A DNA stretch of 64,000 nt, taken from contig CM026426.1 in NCBI GenBank assembly GCA_014871385.1, positions 15,716,650-15,780,649 of the forward strand, written 5' to 3'. How positions within the stretch are numbered: the stretch's first letter is position 1; every line of letters starts with the position of its first letter. The notes beneath the pieces were generated by a model that ran no database searches, had not been told where the DNA came from, and saw only the letters and a program-made list of their open reading frames with translations. The translations under genes were made by a program, and so were the position numbers. The stretch is from Ceratodon purpureus (Eukaryota; Streptophyta; Bryopsida; Pseudoditrichales; Ditrichaceae). This document shows, piece after piece, positions 37,287 through 48,686 of the stretch.

Positions 37287-39530
37287 TCCTAGGACTTCAG
37301 TGAAGACTGATGAGTACATAATCCTGTATCTAATACGACGGAGGGTGGTGATACGCAACCCACAAACCGATTATCTTGTACATAAAATATGACGGCAACC
37401 TCCTAAGTTGCAAACGTGTACCATACTGACAGATAGGTAACCAGTTGGAAGCAAGCTGTTGGAGTGACAAATTTTCTCCCGATTTACTAGATACATAGAT
37501 TTGTAAATGAAGAGTGGGAAGGGTTCGAGAAGAGATGAGGTAGACATGATGTTCATGTCTACAAACTGTATCATATAATAGAAGAGGAATGCACTTACCT
37601 GCAGGCACCTTACATAACATTCAGTAGAAGGTGCACTTACATCCAAAACCAAATAGTGGTAGGAACTGTGGGGTAACCTGCACATGCGATTTCAGAATAA
37701 TGCTTCTGTCTAGCAAGGCTTGATTGACACATCACTGATATGAATGTGTCTTGTATCCGACTGTCGCTACTCAATGACACTGAAATTGATTGAATCTTTT
37801 TCTTTGTGCAAACAATGTCTAGAAATATAGACGTTAAGAATGATTCTTGTGTTAGATATTCCTTCGTTTTGAAGCAGAGGCTCCAGACAGCCAGAGCCAG
37901 CAGAGTAGATTAATACATTTGCATGCACTTTGTCTAGACATACACAGAGACAAATTGACCATTTTCTTGCACAAACTCTAGCTCATAACGATCAGTATGT
38001 CGCTGTGCGTATGCAATCTGGCATTGTATCATACAGGGTAACTCATAAATTTGATGTCGTTACGAAACATAATGTCTGATGTTTTCCGGGGGCACCTAGA
38101 TTGCAAGGTATGATGGGCAGCGCTGTTCTTGTAAGACATAGTTGCTTATAATTCAGAAACCATGTTGAGTAGCTGTGTCTACGCTGTGAACGACACACTT
38201 GGTATTTTGAACACCTGACACTGAAAGGCTCAAAGTAAATCTATGTACTACTGAGTGCAATTGGATGTGGGGCTGCTTTAAAACTACACTTCACTGTGTA
38301 TCTATTTGTGGGTAGTATATACTAACATGTGCCCAACGACAGATTTATGCGAATCCCTGAATTCACCTCTCAAATTCAACGACACTGAAACCTGAAGAGA
38401 CTTGCAGAAAGGACGAGAACAAATTTATAGCATCAGCTTTAGAGAGGTCAGGGTTTCTTTGCTAAACTCACGTCCTTCTAATTCAGCCTGTTCTTTGAAT
38501 GCCTAATCTGAGAAGTATTTCCACTAAGATAACTGAACCATTATCATCAGAAGTGAGCATAATTTATCCCAGCTCCCTCTCATAGGCAGCTCAAGTCTAC
38601 CAGAGAGCAAGTCTTGTTCCAGTGTTTCTCAGTGTTGAGCTCATTTTTACACAATAGGTGATATCTTGCGGAGCTTAGAAACTTGAAGGCAAACTCGAGA
38701 CACGGTGGAGTCTACGGAGTTGTTCTCAAATCCATCTCGTTCGAGGTCTTCCCAAGGATCAACTGAAAACGAGCCATGGTTCACTCAAGAATAATTTTGT
38801 TCTAGAACAAGAAAGAGAGTGACATACAATATTATTAAGTAGGGCTGGTAGAGTTGAGTCATTTGAAGAATCGATCAAGATGTTTGCCATGTCTGAAAGT
38901 CTCGGCGTGTGGAGAAAGTTACCGGCTGATGGCCCCTGGACCAAGACGGAACACGATTCCCTTGTTGATCATACTCACCTGCCTGCTCTGTGAAGACAAT
39001 GAACTGCTTGTTTGTGTTGTTTACCCAGATCACTTTGGTTCGGGATTCTGGATAGCTTGGCCCACCGAATTTGGAAACATATTCCTGATGACACCTTTTT
39101 TTATTTAATTAATTTATTTCACAATTTTGATTTTGATTTTGATTTTGATTTTGATTTTGATTTTAAGAAATTCCAAATATTTCACTAAATTTTGTGTAGC
39201 ATGTTTGACAAAATAACAAATTTTTCAACACCTCTGCTCATTTTTAAAAAATTATTCATGTCAAACCTACACGGCACCTGTTCTTGCCCGTGGGTTACAA
39301 GCTCCAGACTCCTCCTGACGCACCCAAATGTGCTAAATTAGGGCATTTAGTAAGCTTTAGTTTTTTTGTAGTAGAGTCACGGTTGCTAATATTAGACTTA
39401 CTAAGTTTTTAAATTTTCTTATAGACATTTCCATATGAATTTTTATAAACTTTAAACCACATTATTCCAACATTGAATGATTAAGATATTATATATTTAT
39501 TTATTTTTAACATAAAAATTCATAACATTA
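37287..39530. other. Interior of Helitron H3 without recognised genes
   Basis: No clear coding exons. The GC level falls towards the 3' end as in H1 and H2. A TTTTGA repeat lies at 39124-39165. More captured noncoding sequence (GAPDH 3' UTR and flank) may be present just after 37286. Confidence 0.4.
39124..39165. repeat. (TTTTGA)n microsatellite
   Basis: About seven copies of a 6-bp unit TTTTGA in Helitron H3. Confidence 0.9.
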
Positions 39531-39616
39531 AACTAATATCAATGTGGTCAATAGCACATGGCCCACTATCTACTACAATGCATGTTGATGAATGTTATGG
39601 CCTCAAACAATCCAAG

Positions 39617-39648
39617 CTCAACGTGCTCAACGGCACGGGTCCCACTGG
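39617..39648 (+). terminator. Helitron H3 3' terminator hairpin
   Basis: CGTGC-TCAACG-GCACG (5-bp stem, 6-nt loop) and then GGTCCCACTGG at the CTRR end. The same hairpin ends H2 (35583-35606), and a one-base variant ends H1 (about 16351-16377). In Helitrons this structure marks where rolling-circle replication stops. Confidence 0.8.
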
Positions 39649-40361
39649 TTGTAAAATATTCTATCACACTAGGTTCACAGGTGACCTATTGGCCACCATA
39701 AACAATTGACACCTGTGTGCTACAAGAATCACATTTCTATAATCTATCACAAATTTAAAACATCAATTTTGAGTTACAGGAGTACCTATTACTGAGCAAC
39801 GGAAATGGGACACTTACGGAGGTTGAAGACAGCGTCATGACTGACAACTACCCCTTACGACAATATTATGGCAGATCCCAAACATGGAAGGCTTACTTGT
39901 AGGTATGGTAGACGCACCTAAAATCACTATAGTCCCAAAACCACCACACCCGAGTATGACCTTACCAACCTCCAGAATCTCTAAAAGCAAATTGTCAGTT
40001 CTCATTTGGAGAACTAATTTGCTTATTGGTCACCTTGCTAATGAGTGAACTCTCACAATCATATAATACGGTTTTGGGTTCAATGGTGAGCAAAATTGAG
40101 GACTACTATTATTGCTCATAGTAAATTCTAAATTAGAAATGGATCACAAAATACTTTGCACTCTGGGTTTTCTATAAAATTGAGAATTGCAAATCTCATA
40201 TTGCAAATTTTTGCATTCCTCATGAAATCCTATTGTGAAGATTAGAATATATTGAATTTTTTTTTGAATTGCTAAATAAATGTCAGATTGCTTAAGTTGG
40301 TGGTTTTAGGTGTGTCTACCATACTTGGAACCAAATAAAAAAAGGCCCGCAAAGAAGATGA
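39649..40361. other. Intergenic
   Basis: Less AT-rich at first, without a recognisable gene. The words ACTTACGGAGG...CTTACGACAATATTATGG near 39810-39880 could be an older repeat, but no partner was found. Confidence 0.4.
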
Positions 40362-40365
40362 TTAA

Positions 40366-41232
40366 CCCCTAAATGGCCAAGGGTGTTTTAGCTCAAAACT
40401 GCCACCAAATAGCCTCTTTTGAAAGCAAGCTAGATAGTGTAAAATTGAAACCAATTTTGGTATATCCAACCGTAAGATCTTGTATCTAACTTCTATGTCT
40501 ATGTGCCTGTCAAATCTTACACTCTCATTCCTTACCATTTGAGAGATCATAACATTCAAAGTTGAAAAAAAAGTTTTTTTCACCCTGCAAAAAGAGGACA
40601 GCAGTATTTTGGGGTCCAAAAAAACCATTTTTTTGAGTAGATTGGATGGCGCCTCTTTGGATTCTTGTTCCTAGGTGAGTAAGGTACATGTCCACAAAAT
40701 CTCATACCCATGCAAGGTGTAGAACCTTGAGAAAATCATCAATTTCCACAAGGGAGTATGCTGAAATTCACATACAAAGGCCGTTTTTTACAATAAAAAT
40801 AGCATATGAAACATTCTTGGATTGAAAATCCAAACGGTGGAAACATGCTCTAGTCCTCTTCTATATATAGGTTTTGTTTTTGGAAAACACAAAAATCTCG
40901 AATTTTGGTGGAATTTGAAAGTTTCGTCTTTAGGCAGATTTGGGCAGGTTTTGGCAGTTTTGGGCAGTTTTTGGGCAGTTTTTGGGCAGTTTTTGGGCAG
41001 TTTTGCTGCATTTGCAGTGGCTGAGAGCCTGCCCGTGGAAGGGCGTATTATGCTCAGAGGAAGATAACTTTTTCTCACTTCATCCAAAAAAAATAAAAAT
41101 AAATATCCCCATAAATCTTTTGAAAAAACCTTTTTCCACAAAAAAATTCAAAGAATTTCAAGTAAATTTTAATTTTTAGGAACCTGCCCAAATTTCAAAA
41201 ACGCAAATTCTAGGACTTTGGCCAATTAGGGG
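40366..41232 (-). mobile_element. TTAA-bounded non-autonomous element, copy D
   Basis: Flanked by TTAA at 40362-40365 and 41233-41236. Inverted relative to A and B: the block GGCCAATTAGGGG at its right end is the complement of the left ends of A and B. The interior includes the GGGCAGTTTTTGGGCAGTTT run, here expanded to about six units, which matches the GCCCAAAACT run in A. It has no transposase. Confidence 0.82.
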
Positions 41233-41370
41233 TTAATATCCAACATAATTGATAAATGATACTGCATGTAGTATTGCAAATATGGAAGGGATCAATTCGT
41301 AAAACTCCCTTGTCTAACAATGAATTATTTGAGAGCTCCTACAATGTAAATTTTCATCATGCATTGTTAA

Positions 41371-42286
41371 TCCCTAAAGTCCAGGAAAGCCAAAACGACT
41401 TTTTCCAATTTTGGGCAGCCAAGATGAAGGGGTTAAAATTAATATTCTTGCCTAAGATTTTTACTGGACGCTCCCTATACTGCAAAGTGTATGTGGTAAA
41501 ATTTTTAAAGCCAAATTCCAATTTTAAGACCTTCATCTAGAAATTTTAGGTTTCAAGTCCAAAACGGGCAGCTTAAAACTAGGTTTTTTTTTAAAAAAAA
41601 TCTTGAAATATGTTCATAACCAAATCACCACTCAAATACCAAAGAGACCCAAGTCAAAAAATATACCAATTTTATAAGGGCGGCCTCCAAAAATTTCAAA
41701 GACAAGCTTCAAATTTTTGAATTATTTCTTTCAAAATTCGTCAAAATTTGAGATTTTGAAAATTTTCAAAAATAATTTCGCCCAAAAATAAAAAACTAAT
41801 AAAGGCACCTAACCACTGTTTGGATTTTTCTAAAACCAAGTATACGTAACGTCATACATGTTGGTACGATATCAACGTTTTTAGACGTGCTTCAAGAAAA
41901 CCGTTTTTATGAAGGTCCTAAAAAGGGAATGAGTCCCTTAAATTTTGCATGAAGGTACCCAACTTGATTACCTACATGGAAAAAAATATGAGAAAATTGT
42001 TTGGGGTAAAAATCTTCAAATCTCCCTTTGCACCATTTTGACTATGTCATTTGAGCAATGCCCAAAAAAGTTTTGCTGCAACTTTGAATGTTATAATCTC
42101 TAAGATGATAAACATCCAACGGCTAAAAGTTCTATTGGTACTTCTAAAGAAGATAAAGTACAAGTTTTTACGGTTGGATGTCTAAAAAAAGCAATTTGTT
42201 TTGGTCCAATCCGTCGTTCTCACAAGGTGGTCAAAACCGGGTGTTTTGGATTTTGGAACCTCCAAAACCGGGTGGTTTTTTAGGGG
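41371..42286. mobile_element. TTAA-bounded element, copy E, divergent subfamily
   Basis: Flanked by TTAA at 41367-41370 and 42287-42290. Ends TCCCTAAAG and ...TTTTTTAGGGG. The interior differs from A, B and D but resembles copy C in part and keeps family words such as TTTTGGGCAGC. A second AAGGGGTTAAAA lies inside at about 41425-41437, so E may be a composite. It begins only about 135 bp after copy D ends. Confidence 0.65.
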
Positions 42287-42290
42287 TTAA

Positions 42291-43304
42291 AATACTTTAT
42301 TGAGATGCAAGAGTGTTGTAGCTTGTTGGGGGTATTAATTTTTTTATACTGGAATCTAAAATTAAAGATATGTTGTTGAAAGAAATTTTCTCAAATTTAG
42401 GCAACTTTAATTTCTAAAATATGATACTTAAATAGATAATATGATTGCCATTAAAATTGTTATATATATATATATATTTTTTATAAAAGAACTTTCTACT
42501 CAAGAGAAGTTTTCTTAATTTCTTAGGTAAAGTATAATATAATATTTTGTTTCTTCATATAAGAACATTATCATCTTTTTTCATACTTTCAAAAGTGACA
42601 CAAAACTTTGTTCTGACTACTAGAATTTAGATTCTATAAGGAATTGAATTTACCAAAATATAATGTATAGTAGAAAATTTTTGAATTTTTTTGGAAAATG
42701 TTTTATCTTTTCTCCTAGTTAAAAAATTGGTAGACAAGGAATTAGCTTTATATACACCTTAATGTTAATGAACTTAGACATCTGAATAGTGCAAAAGTTT
42801 GACACCAGAAAATGTTAAGGTCTAATAGTCTTATTTTGTTAAGGTTAAAAGAAGTTGTTTTTTACTTCACTTTAATCATAGTAATCTTCAATTTTGTGTT
42901 TGTCAACTTTCGTAAAACATATTTATTTGTAGCTTTCTCAATAGAAAGATTACTTTTTGAAAAAATAATATGCATCAAGGCATAATGAAGATTCTTTTCT
43001 TTAAATCCCTAAAGAACCAAGGTTGTCAGACTACACTTAGATTTATTACTATGTATGATTTCAAAAATTCAGATGGATTTCATTTCAAAAAAGAAAATGC
43101 GAATTATAATGATTAAAAATCATCTACATGCTGAAAGTTCAAAATCTATATCTAAACTTTATCAAATATTTTCCAAATGATATATTTTAAACTATCTATC
43201 AAAATCCCAATTTTTTTCTTTTATCGTTTATTTTCCTATTACTTTTTTATAATCATTAATTGTATTTGTTAAAAAGAAACATGTAAAATTTGATATGTAT
43301 AACA
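42291..43304. other. Intergenic, AT-rich
   Basis: No gene or clear repeat. A short TA-rich run lies at about 42460-42478. Confidence 0.5.
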
Positions 43305-43532
43305 TCAATAGGAGAAATTTGTAGTTTCAAAAGGGTCTTTGACATTTACACATGCTGAATTTTTTGACTCCAAACCGTGCACTTTCGATGGAGGCACCAA
43401 TGGTGCCATTTGGGTGACAACAGTGAAATTCTGGAGGTCCAGCCAATCAACGTTGCGAGCCCTACAAATGTTGCCAGCAATACTAGTACTGCAAGCACTG
43501 TAGCTTCTGACGCTGTCATCGTGCAGTGACAT
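43305..43532 (-). CDS. Small open frame, hypothetical (minus strand)
   Basis: 75 codons, ATG (MSLHDDSVRSYSACSTSIAG) to TGA, in a local GC-rich island within AT-rich DNA. A TATAAAAG word lies about 20 bp upstream of the ATG, which is too close for the ATG to follow a start site set by that box unless initiation is unusual. No domain is recognised. It might instead be a first exon, since GT words follow near its end, or chance. Confidence 0.3.
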   Translation of the reverse strand: MSLHDDSVRSYSACSTSIAGNICRARNVDWLDLQNFTVVTQMAPLVPPSKVHGLESKNSACVNVKDPFETTNFSY

Positions 43533-46500
43533 GCACTAATGGGCTTTTATAGGGTGGGGTGTTGGGGCAGCGATTCACCTACCACGGGTTGTCTTAGAGG
43601 GCCCCTTTGGGACGCCTTTTTTCTTCTAATGCATAGTTTTTTTATTTTTTTATTTTTTTTTTAATTTTTTTTTTAAAATTTTTTTTAATTTTTTAAATGG
43701 TAAGTTTTTAAACGCTACATAAATGTCTAACTTATTTGTTATAAGAAATTCCAAATGATTAAAATATGACCTTATTAATCTTCTTTTGGAATGTTTGTAT
43801 CTAAAGATTTTTACTTTAATGATAAATTAATAAAAAAAAATTGGGTTTTTTTCTACCTCCAAAAAGTCATCTAAAATAGTGCTACAATCCAAAACAAGTT
43901 GCAAGGAACTTTAGAGATTAAAAGTAAAGAATTTTTTTATAGAAAAATGATTGGCATAGAGCATCAACTTCACTTAAAGGACCATGAGACAATATGGACA
44001 AGAGAAATCTTTTATATAGAGAAAAACAAACCACCAAAGTCAAACACTTGGTTTTATACCAAACATCATTAAATCTTGTAACCATGGCTAGAGGATACCA
44101 TACTCTACACTTGTACATTTATGGATGGATGCCTTGAATGGTGGTGTGGAGTTCTCATCCTTCAATACTCATTACAAAGGTCTATTTTGCATGGTTTATG
44201 ATAACACTTCCAATAATGTGTTTTTTTGTTTGTTTATAAACAAGAGCTTGAAAGAATTCCACATAACATTTCCAAAATAATAACTCCTAATCTATGAAAA
44301 AAAACAAAGTGATGTGGATTTAAGGAATGAATTATATAATGAACATGATTGTAATTCAAAATGGAAAGGGCTTATTATTCTTCACTTTTTCAACACATTT
44401 TTAATTTCAAGCTTGCCATCCAATGAAATGAGAAGACCAATATTCATATGTGCACACAAATTCAAGCGGATATTCATTTGTTCTTTCAAAGGAGATTTGT
44501 ACTTTAAGCACCATTAAAGCTTTGAATGAGGTATGTTAAAAAACCTTCTACCCACAAATATTGATATTCTTTCTTATCAAATACATTCAAAAATATATGC
44601 ACATTTGGAAGGCATAGTCATGTAATGATTTAATACATACATATTTTTATCTATGGTACTTGTAGTTGTAATGATCTCAAAGTCTAGAGATATGAGTTTT
44701 TCTTTTGAAATGCAATGATGATGGACGTGTCTTAAAGAATTGTGATGCATTTAAAACTATCTTCATGATGGGTATTTCTCCATATGATTGAGATTAATCT
44801 CATAAATAGTCTAGGATGGATATGTTTTAGAAGTTGTGATGCATTTTAAAATGTCTCTATGATGGATATTGCCAAAAGAATTGTGATATTGTATGTCCAT
44901 GATGGATATTGCATACTGAGGTACGTTGCATGTTAAAGTACATATGTCATGTGGATTCTTTTAGAGATTTGTGATACATCTCATTTTAGACCTATGATGA
45001 GTATTGCACCATTTTCAAATATGCATCTTGTAGTGTGCCCATAAAATTTGTTGTGTGCATGTTCCTTCCCATTTCTATTATCTTTTTTAATTTTTTTTAA
45101 TTTTTAATTTTTAATTTTTGTTTTTTGTTTTTTGGTTATAAAGTCATTAGAAACCCATTAAAGGCAGGCAACGATATATCTTTTTGTTAAGAAATGTGGC
45201 TGTGATTGATATAGCCATGAGAATTGTGACTATTCCAATGTTTGTTCATGATGGGTATTTTCTACAAATTATGATGCATTTCAAAATGTCTTTGTGATGG
45301 ATATTTTCTATTGGCCTTGATACATTTCACCAATTGATTGAGATAGGCATTTCTTATAGATTTTGATTCAATTCAAAATGTCTTTGTGATGCATATCTCC
45401 TAGAAAGTCTTGATTTAAAAAAAGAAATATGCCTATGATGGGAATTGAGTAGAGAAGTATGATACATGCCAAAGTATGCTTTTCATGTGGATTTTTCCAA
45501 ATCCTTTTATACATTTCATTTGACGTGTGTAATAGGTATTGTTTCATTTATAAAGATGAATCTTTAGAGTGCCAATAACTATTACCTGTGTACCCAACTC
45601 TTTTTTTATGATTATTTTATATCTTTTATTTGATTAAAATTATTTAATTATGCATATGAGATGAGTGCACAACTCCATTGTTTGCATGTGCCTATCTGAC
45701 TACCTTGGATGCCATTTGTATTTTGTTGAATTTTTTGCATACTAATAGTGCTTCTAATGTCCAAGTTAATGAAGAGTTTGGCATTCTGTGGAAGAGCATT
45801 TTGCCATGCATAGATTCCATTTCAACATAAGACTAAGCATTGTCAAAGATTCTATGGCAATCAAGCTCAACATAAAATGTTGGTTATGTATGTCTTGGTC
45901 AAAAAAATTGTATTCAATTTTGAACAAAGACAAATAGCAGTACCCTAAGTGTCAATTAGATTTCTTCAAGCAAGTTGTGAAGTCAAAGGTGCTTAAACAC
46001 ATTCTGTTGATGCTAAGGCTAACCTACAATTTTATCACATTGTTGCAAGTATCATACATGACTTGACATGCTTATAAGTTGAGTGAGCTGAGTGTCATGT
46101 CATGCAATATAAATTCATACAATAATGGCATGATGTGATGATGGTAAAATTGAATGTTGAGGCATGACATTTTAATCTTAGCGGGTTACCATAAAATATA
46201 CACCTTTCTAGCCTTGGTTCTTCTCAACATTTCAAAGTTGCCATTTAGATTTAAATACATTTATGTCTAAGTTGTTTACAAGGTTCTAGTCAACTATAGA
46301 GGTAATCAACATGGAATTTGTGTGGCCCTCTCTACTAGTGCTTTTCAATGAATGCATAGGCAACAATTGTGAAGAAAGTCAACCGCCTACAAAATGGCCA
46401 TATCAACTATGAGGTCTATTCTTGTCCGTTGTTTGTTAATACACATTCTCTTGTTCTTCAAGTTTAGTAGCATGAGTGGATTACTTCTGTTGAGGCAGAA

Positions 46501-47049
46501 AGATTATGTTGTTTTCCTACCTACAACGTTGTAGAAGACCTTGCATCTTATCTATTTAGCAGCAATGTGTGGTTTCTGCTGCTTTTATGTTGTTTCGGAA
46601 CATGTTATTGGTAGACTGATGAATTAACTTATATCTGCCGCTCCTTCTGTTGTGTAGAGAATTTGATACATTTTGTTGTTTTGCAACATGTTGTGGGTTG
46701 TCTGCTGAGAAGCCTTGTCTTTACTATTGATTCTCTAGTATAGACGATTTAATAGAAAATGTTGTTACAAAACATGTTTTCAATTCTCCAGCAACAAAAC
46801 TCATCATTGCAACTCTAATTCTATATTATCCAATACAATTGGAATGCTAATGAGAATTGTTACTTTCAGATGCCATGAAGATGTCTCTGTTGGAGGCAAA
46901 GAAGTTAGGAATATAAAGTGGCTGTTTAAAGAGCAATGGAACAATTCCATCATTATCGTTAGGAAGTCGAAGCCTCCAGAAACCTAGGCATCAAACCCAG
47001 GATAAAAAGAATGTTGCATCTCTTGGAAAAAAGACAATACCTATTCAAA

Positions 47050-47120
<71 letters not shown>

Positions 47121-47429
47121 CATTAGTGGTGGTGCATCAAATGCTTGGAGGGAAAAACGTCTTGGTATTAATAATAAAGTTATGCATTGGATTATCTTCA
47201 GATACTGTGTCATTTCTTTTTAAGGTGCAACCACTTGATCATTAAACATCTATAAATGTTGTCGCGATTTTACTTTCCGCATCTTAATGCTACCATCTTT
47301 AATACGTAGGTGCATATGACTGTAAGATGTCATTTGTGATGCAGACACACAAGACATTGAGGTGTTTCTTGAGTTCTTGAAGAACCATTTGCAAATTGGG
47401 ACCAAGTCAACCTCTTGCTACCAAAAAGG
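43533..47429. other. Gene-free AT-rich region with a diverged 0.4-0.5 kb duplication
   Basis: T-runs lie at 43620-43700. Between about 44690 and 45590 two blocks share a rambling set of phrases (GATGCATTTCAAAATGTC, CATGATGGGTATTTC, CATGTGGATT, ATGATACATG) in the same order, so they look like an old direct duplication (about 44690-45060 and 45190-45590). No gene was recognised. Confidence 0.45.
47053..47115. repeat. (TA)n microsatellite
   Basis: About 63 bp of uninterrupted alternating T and A. The open frame across it (poly Tyr-Ile) is an artefact. Confidence 0.95.
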
Positions 47430-48088
47430 TCAAAGCTTAAACAAAAGAAATGAGGACCAAAGAGATTTGTATAGAAGTCGCATCAAAGAAAACCTAAGGG
47501 GTTGAAGGCACAAAAAGATACATGTGAGTTGATGTGAAAGCAAAAAAAGTAAGGCCGGGACAAGAGGGACAAATAGTGTTGTGATAAGATTTGGACGAAG
47601 TGAAAAAGACCAGGTTAAAAAGTAGACTTTAGCGCAAGCTTTCATGCTTGCCAACAAATTGTCTACAAAGAATATTGACAAAGATGTGGACTTTATGTAC
47701 AGGATACTAGAGATGCACGACCATTTTCCGGACGGATAATTGTCCGGTTCCTTCGGTGCGGGTATGCTGGCTTTCGGTAATCCAGGTGCCAAGGCTTGCA
47801 TCTGCAAAAGCATGTCCAGCTTCTTCTCTATGCTGATCATGCCGAATTATTTTTTTCAAGCCGGATGTCCACCGACCCACGCCACTCCTCCACGGTGCTG
47901 AGATTCTTCCGGACAGATTCTAACTCCAGTCTAAGCCCTTTAACTTCACTTGTTACCGGCTTCGCTGATGACGCGGAGGCAACCACGGGCACGGGACTTG
48001 GAGTCGTTTCCGTATTGTACACCTGTTCAGCTTGGTATACAATAGTGTGAGTAGTGTATAGCCGGCCATGTAACAGGTTAGTTTCCAC
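47430..48088 (-). other. Coiled-coil-like open frames, hypothetical (minus strand)
   Basis: Two overlapping minus-strand frames (47837-48088 and 47430-47840). The first has a Ser/Thr/Pro-rich part and a charged helix (KGLRLELESVRKNLSTVEEW). The second starts ISIEKKLDMLLQMQALAPGL. Composition resembles the tail of a transposon-encoded accessory or gag-like protein, but no diagnostic motif exists. The two frames overlap by 4 bp around 47840. Confidence 0.3.
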
Positions 48089-48385
48089 TTGGGTTTTTAA
48101 TATTTAATCTCTTACTAATTAACGTAGAACTACTCCTGCAAATGGAAAACACCATCAATACGACTTGGGTGTAGTAACTAGTCCTAAGTTTATTTTCTAC
48201 AGGGGTGCAGGACCAGCACACCAACATCGAACGACACCACCATCTCAACCCCAGTAAGTGTATATGGACTCTGTGAACATAGGACACCGGAAAATAGAAT
48301 GTGTAACCTCTGTTTCAACTTATGTTTTGATGGTTTCTTTTGCAATTTTTTTTTGCTATTACATGGCCGGCTATACACTACTCAC
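48047..48385. repeat. 27-bp perfect inverted repeat around a 285-bp interior
   Basis: Left arm 48047-48073 (GTGAGTAGTGTATAGCCGGC...) and right arm 48359-48385 are reverse complements over 27 bp. Inside, on the plus strand, a 49-bp segment (about 48202-48250) has a strong acceptor (TTATTTTCTACAG) and donor (GTAAGT). The structure could be a small MITE or an unexplained stem. Confidence 0.7.
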
Positions 48386-48539
48386 TCACATTATATACTT
48401 CGTGTCACGTACTATGACCGACTGACACAATCAATATGAAAACTATCGCATATATGAGAAACATGAATTTCAGTTCAACAAATTTCAAATATAACTCTCA
48501 ACATCTTCACACAATATTCATAAACGCCTTGCAAGTTTT

Positions 48540-48686
48540 TGTTCACAAGAATAGAAGTAAATTAGGGTTTCTAATTTTAGCTGACCTAAAGTAGTCGCCG
48601 CCCTGGCTCTGCCCTCGCTCCTTGTATAAACTTCTTCTCTTCTAATTCATAGCTCTCTTACTGAGCTGCTTTTCTTGATATCAAGA
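48540..48686 (+). repeat. 5' LTR of the copia element
   Basis: 147 bp starting TGTTCACAAG, with a TATAAA word near 48620 and five differences from the 3' LTR. It is unusually short for a full-length copia element. Confidence 0.93.

Noticed and set aside
47011-47223. Protein with a Tyr-Ile repeat
   Set aside because: It is translation of the (TA)n microsatellite.
47430-48088. Gag gene of a gypsy element
   Set aside because: A coiled coil and proline-rich parts fit loosely, but there is no zinc knuckle, no pol sequence and no LTR nearby.
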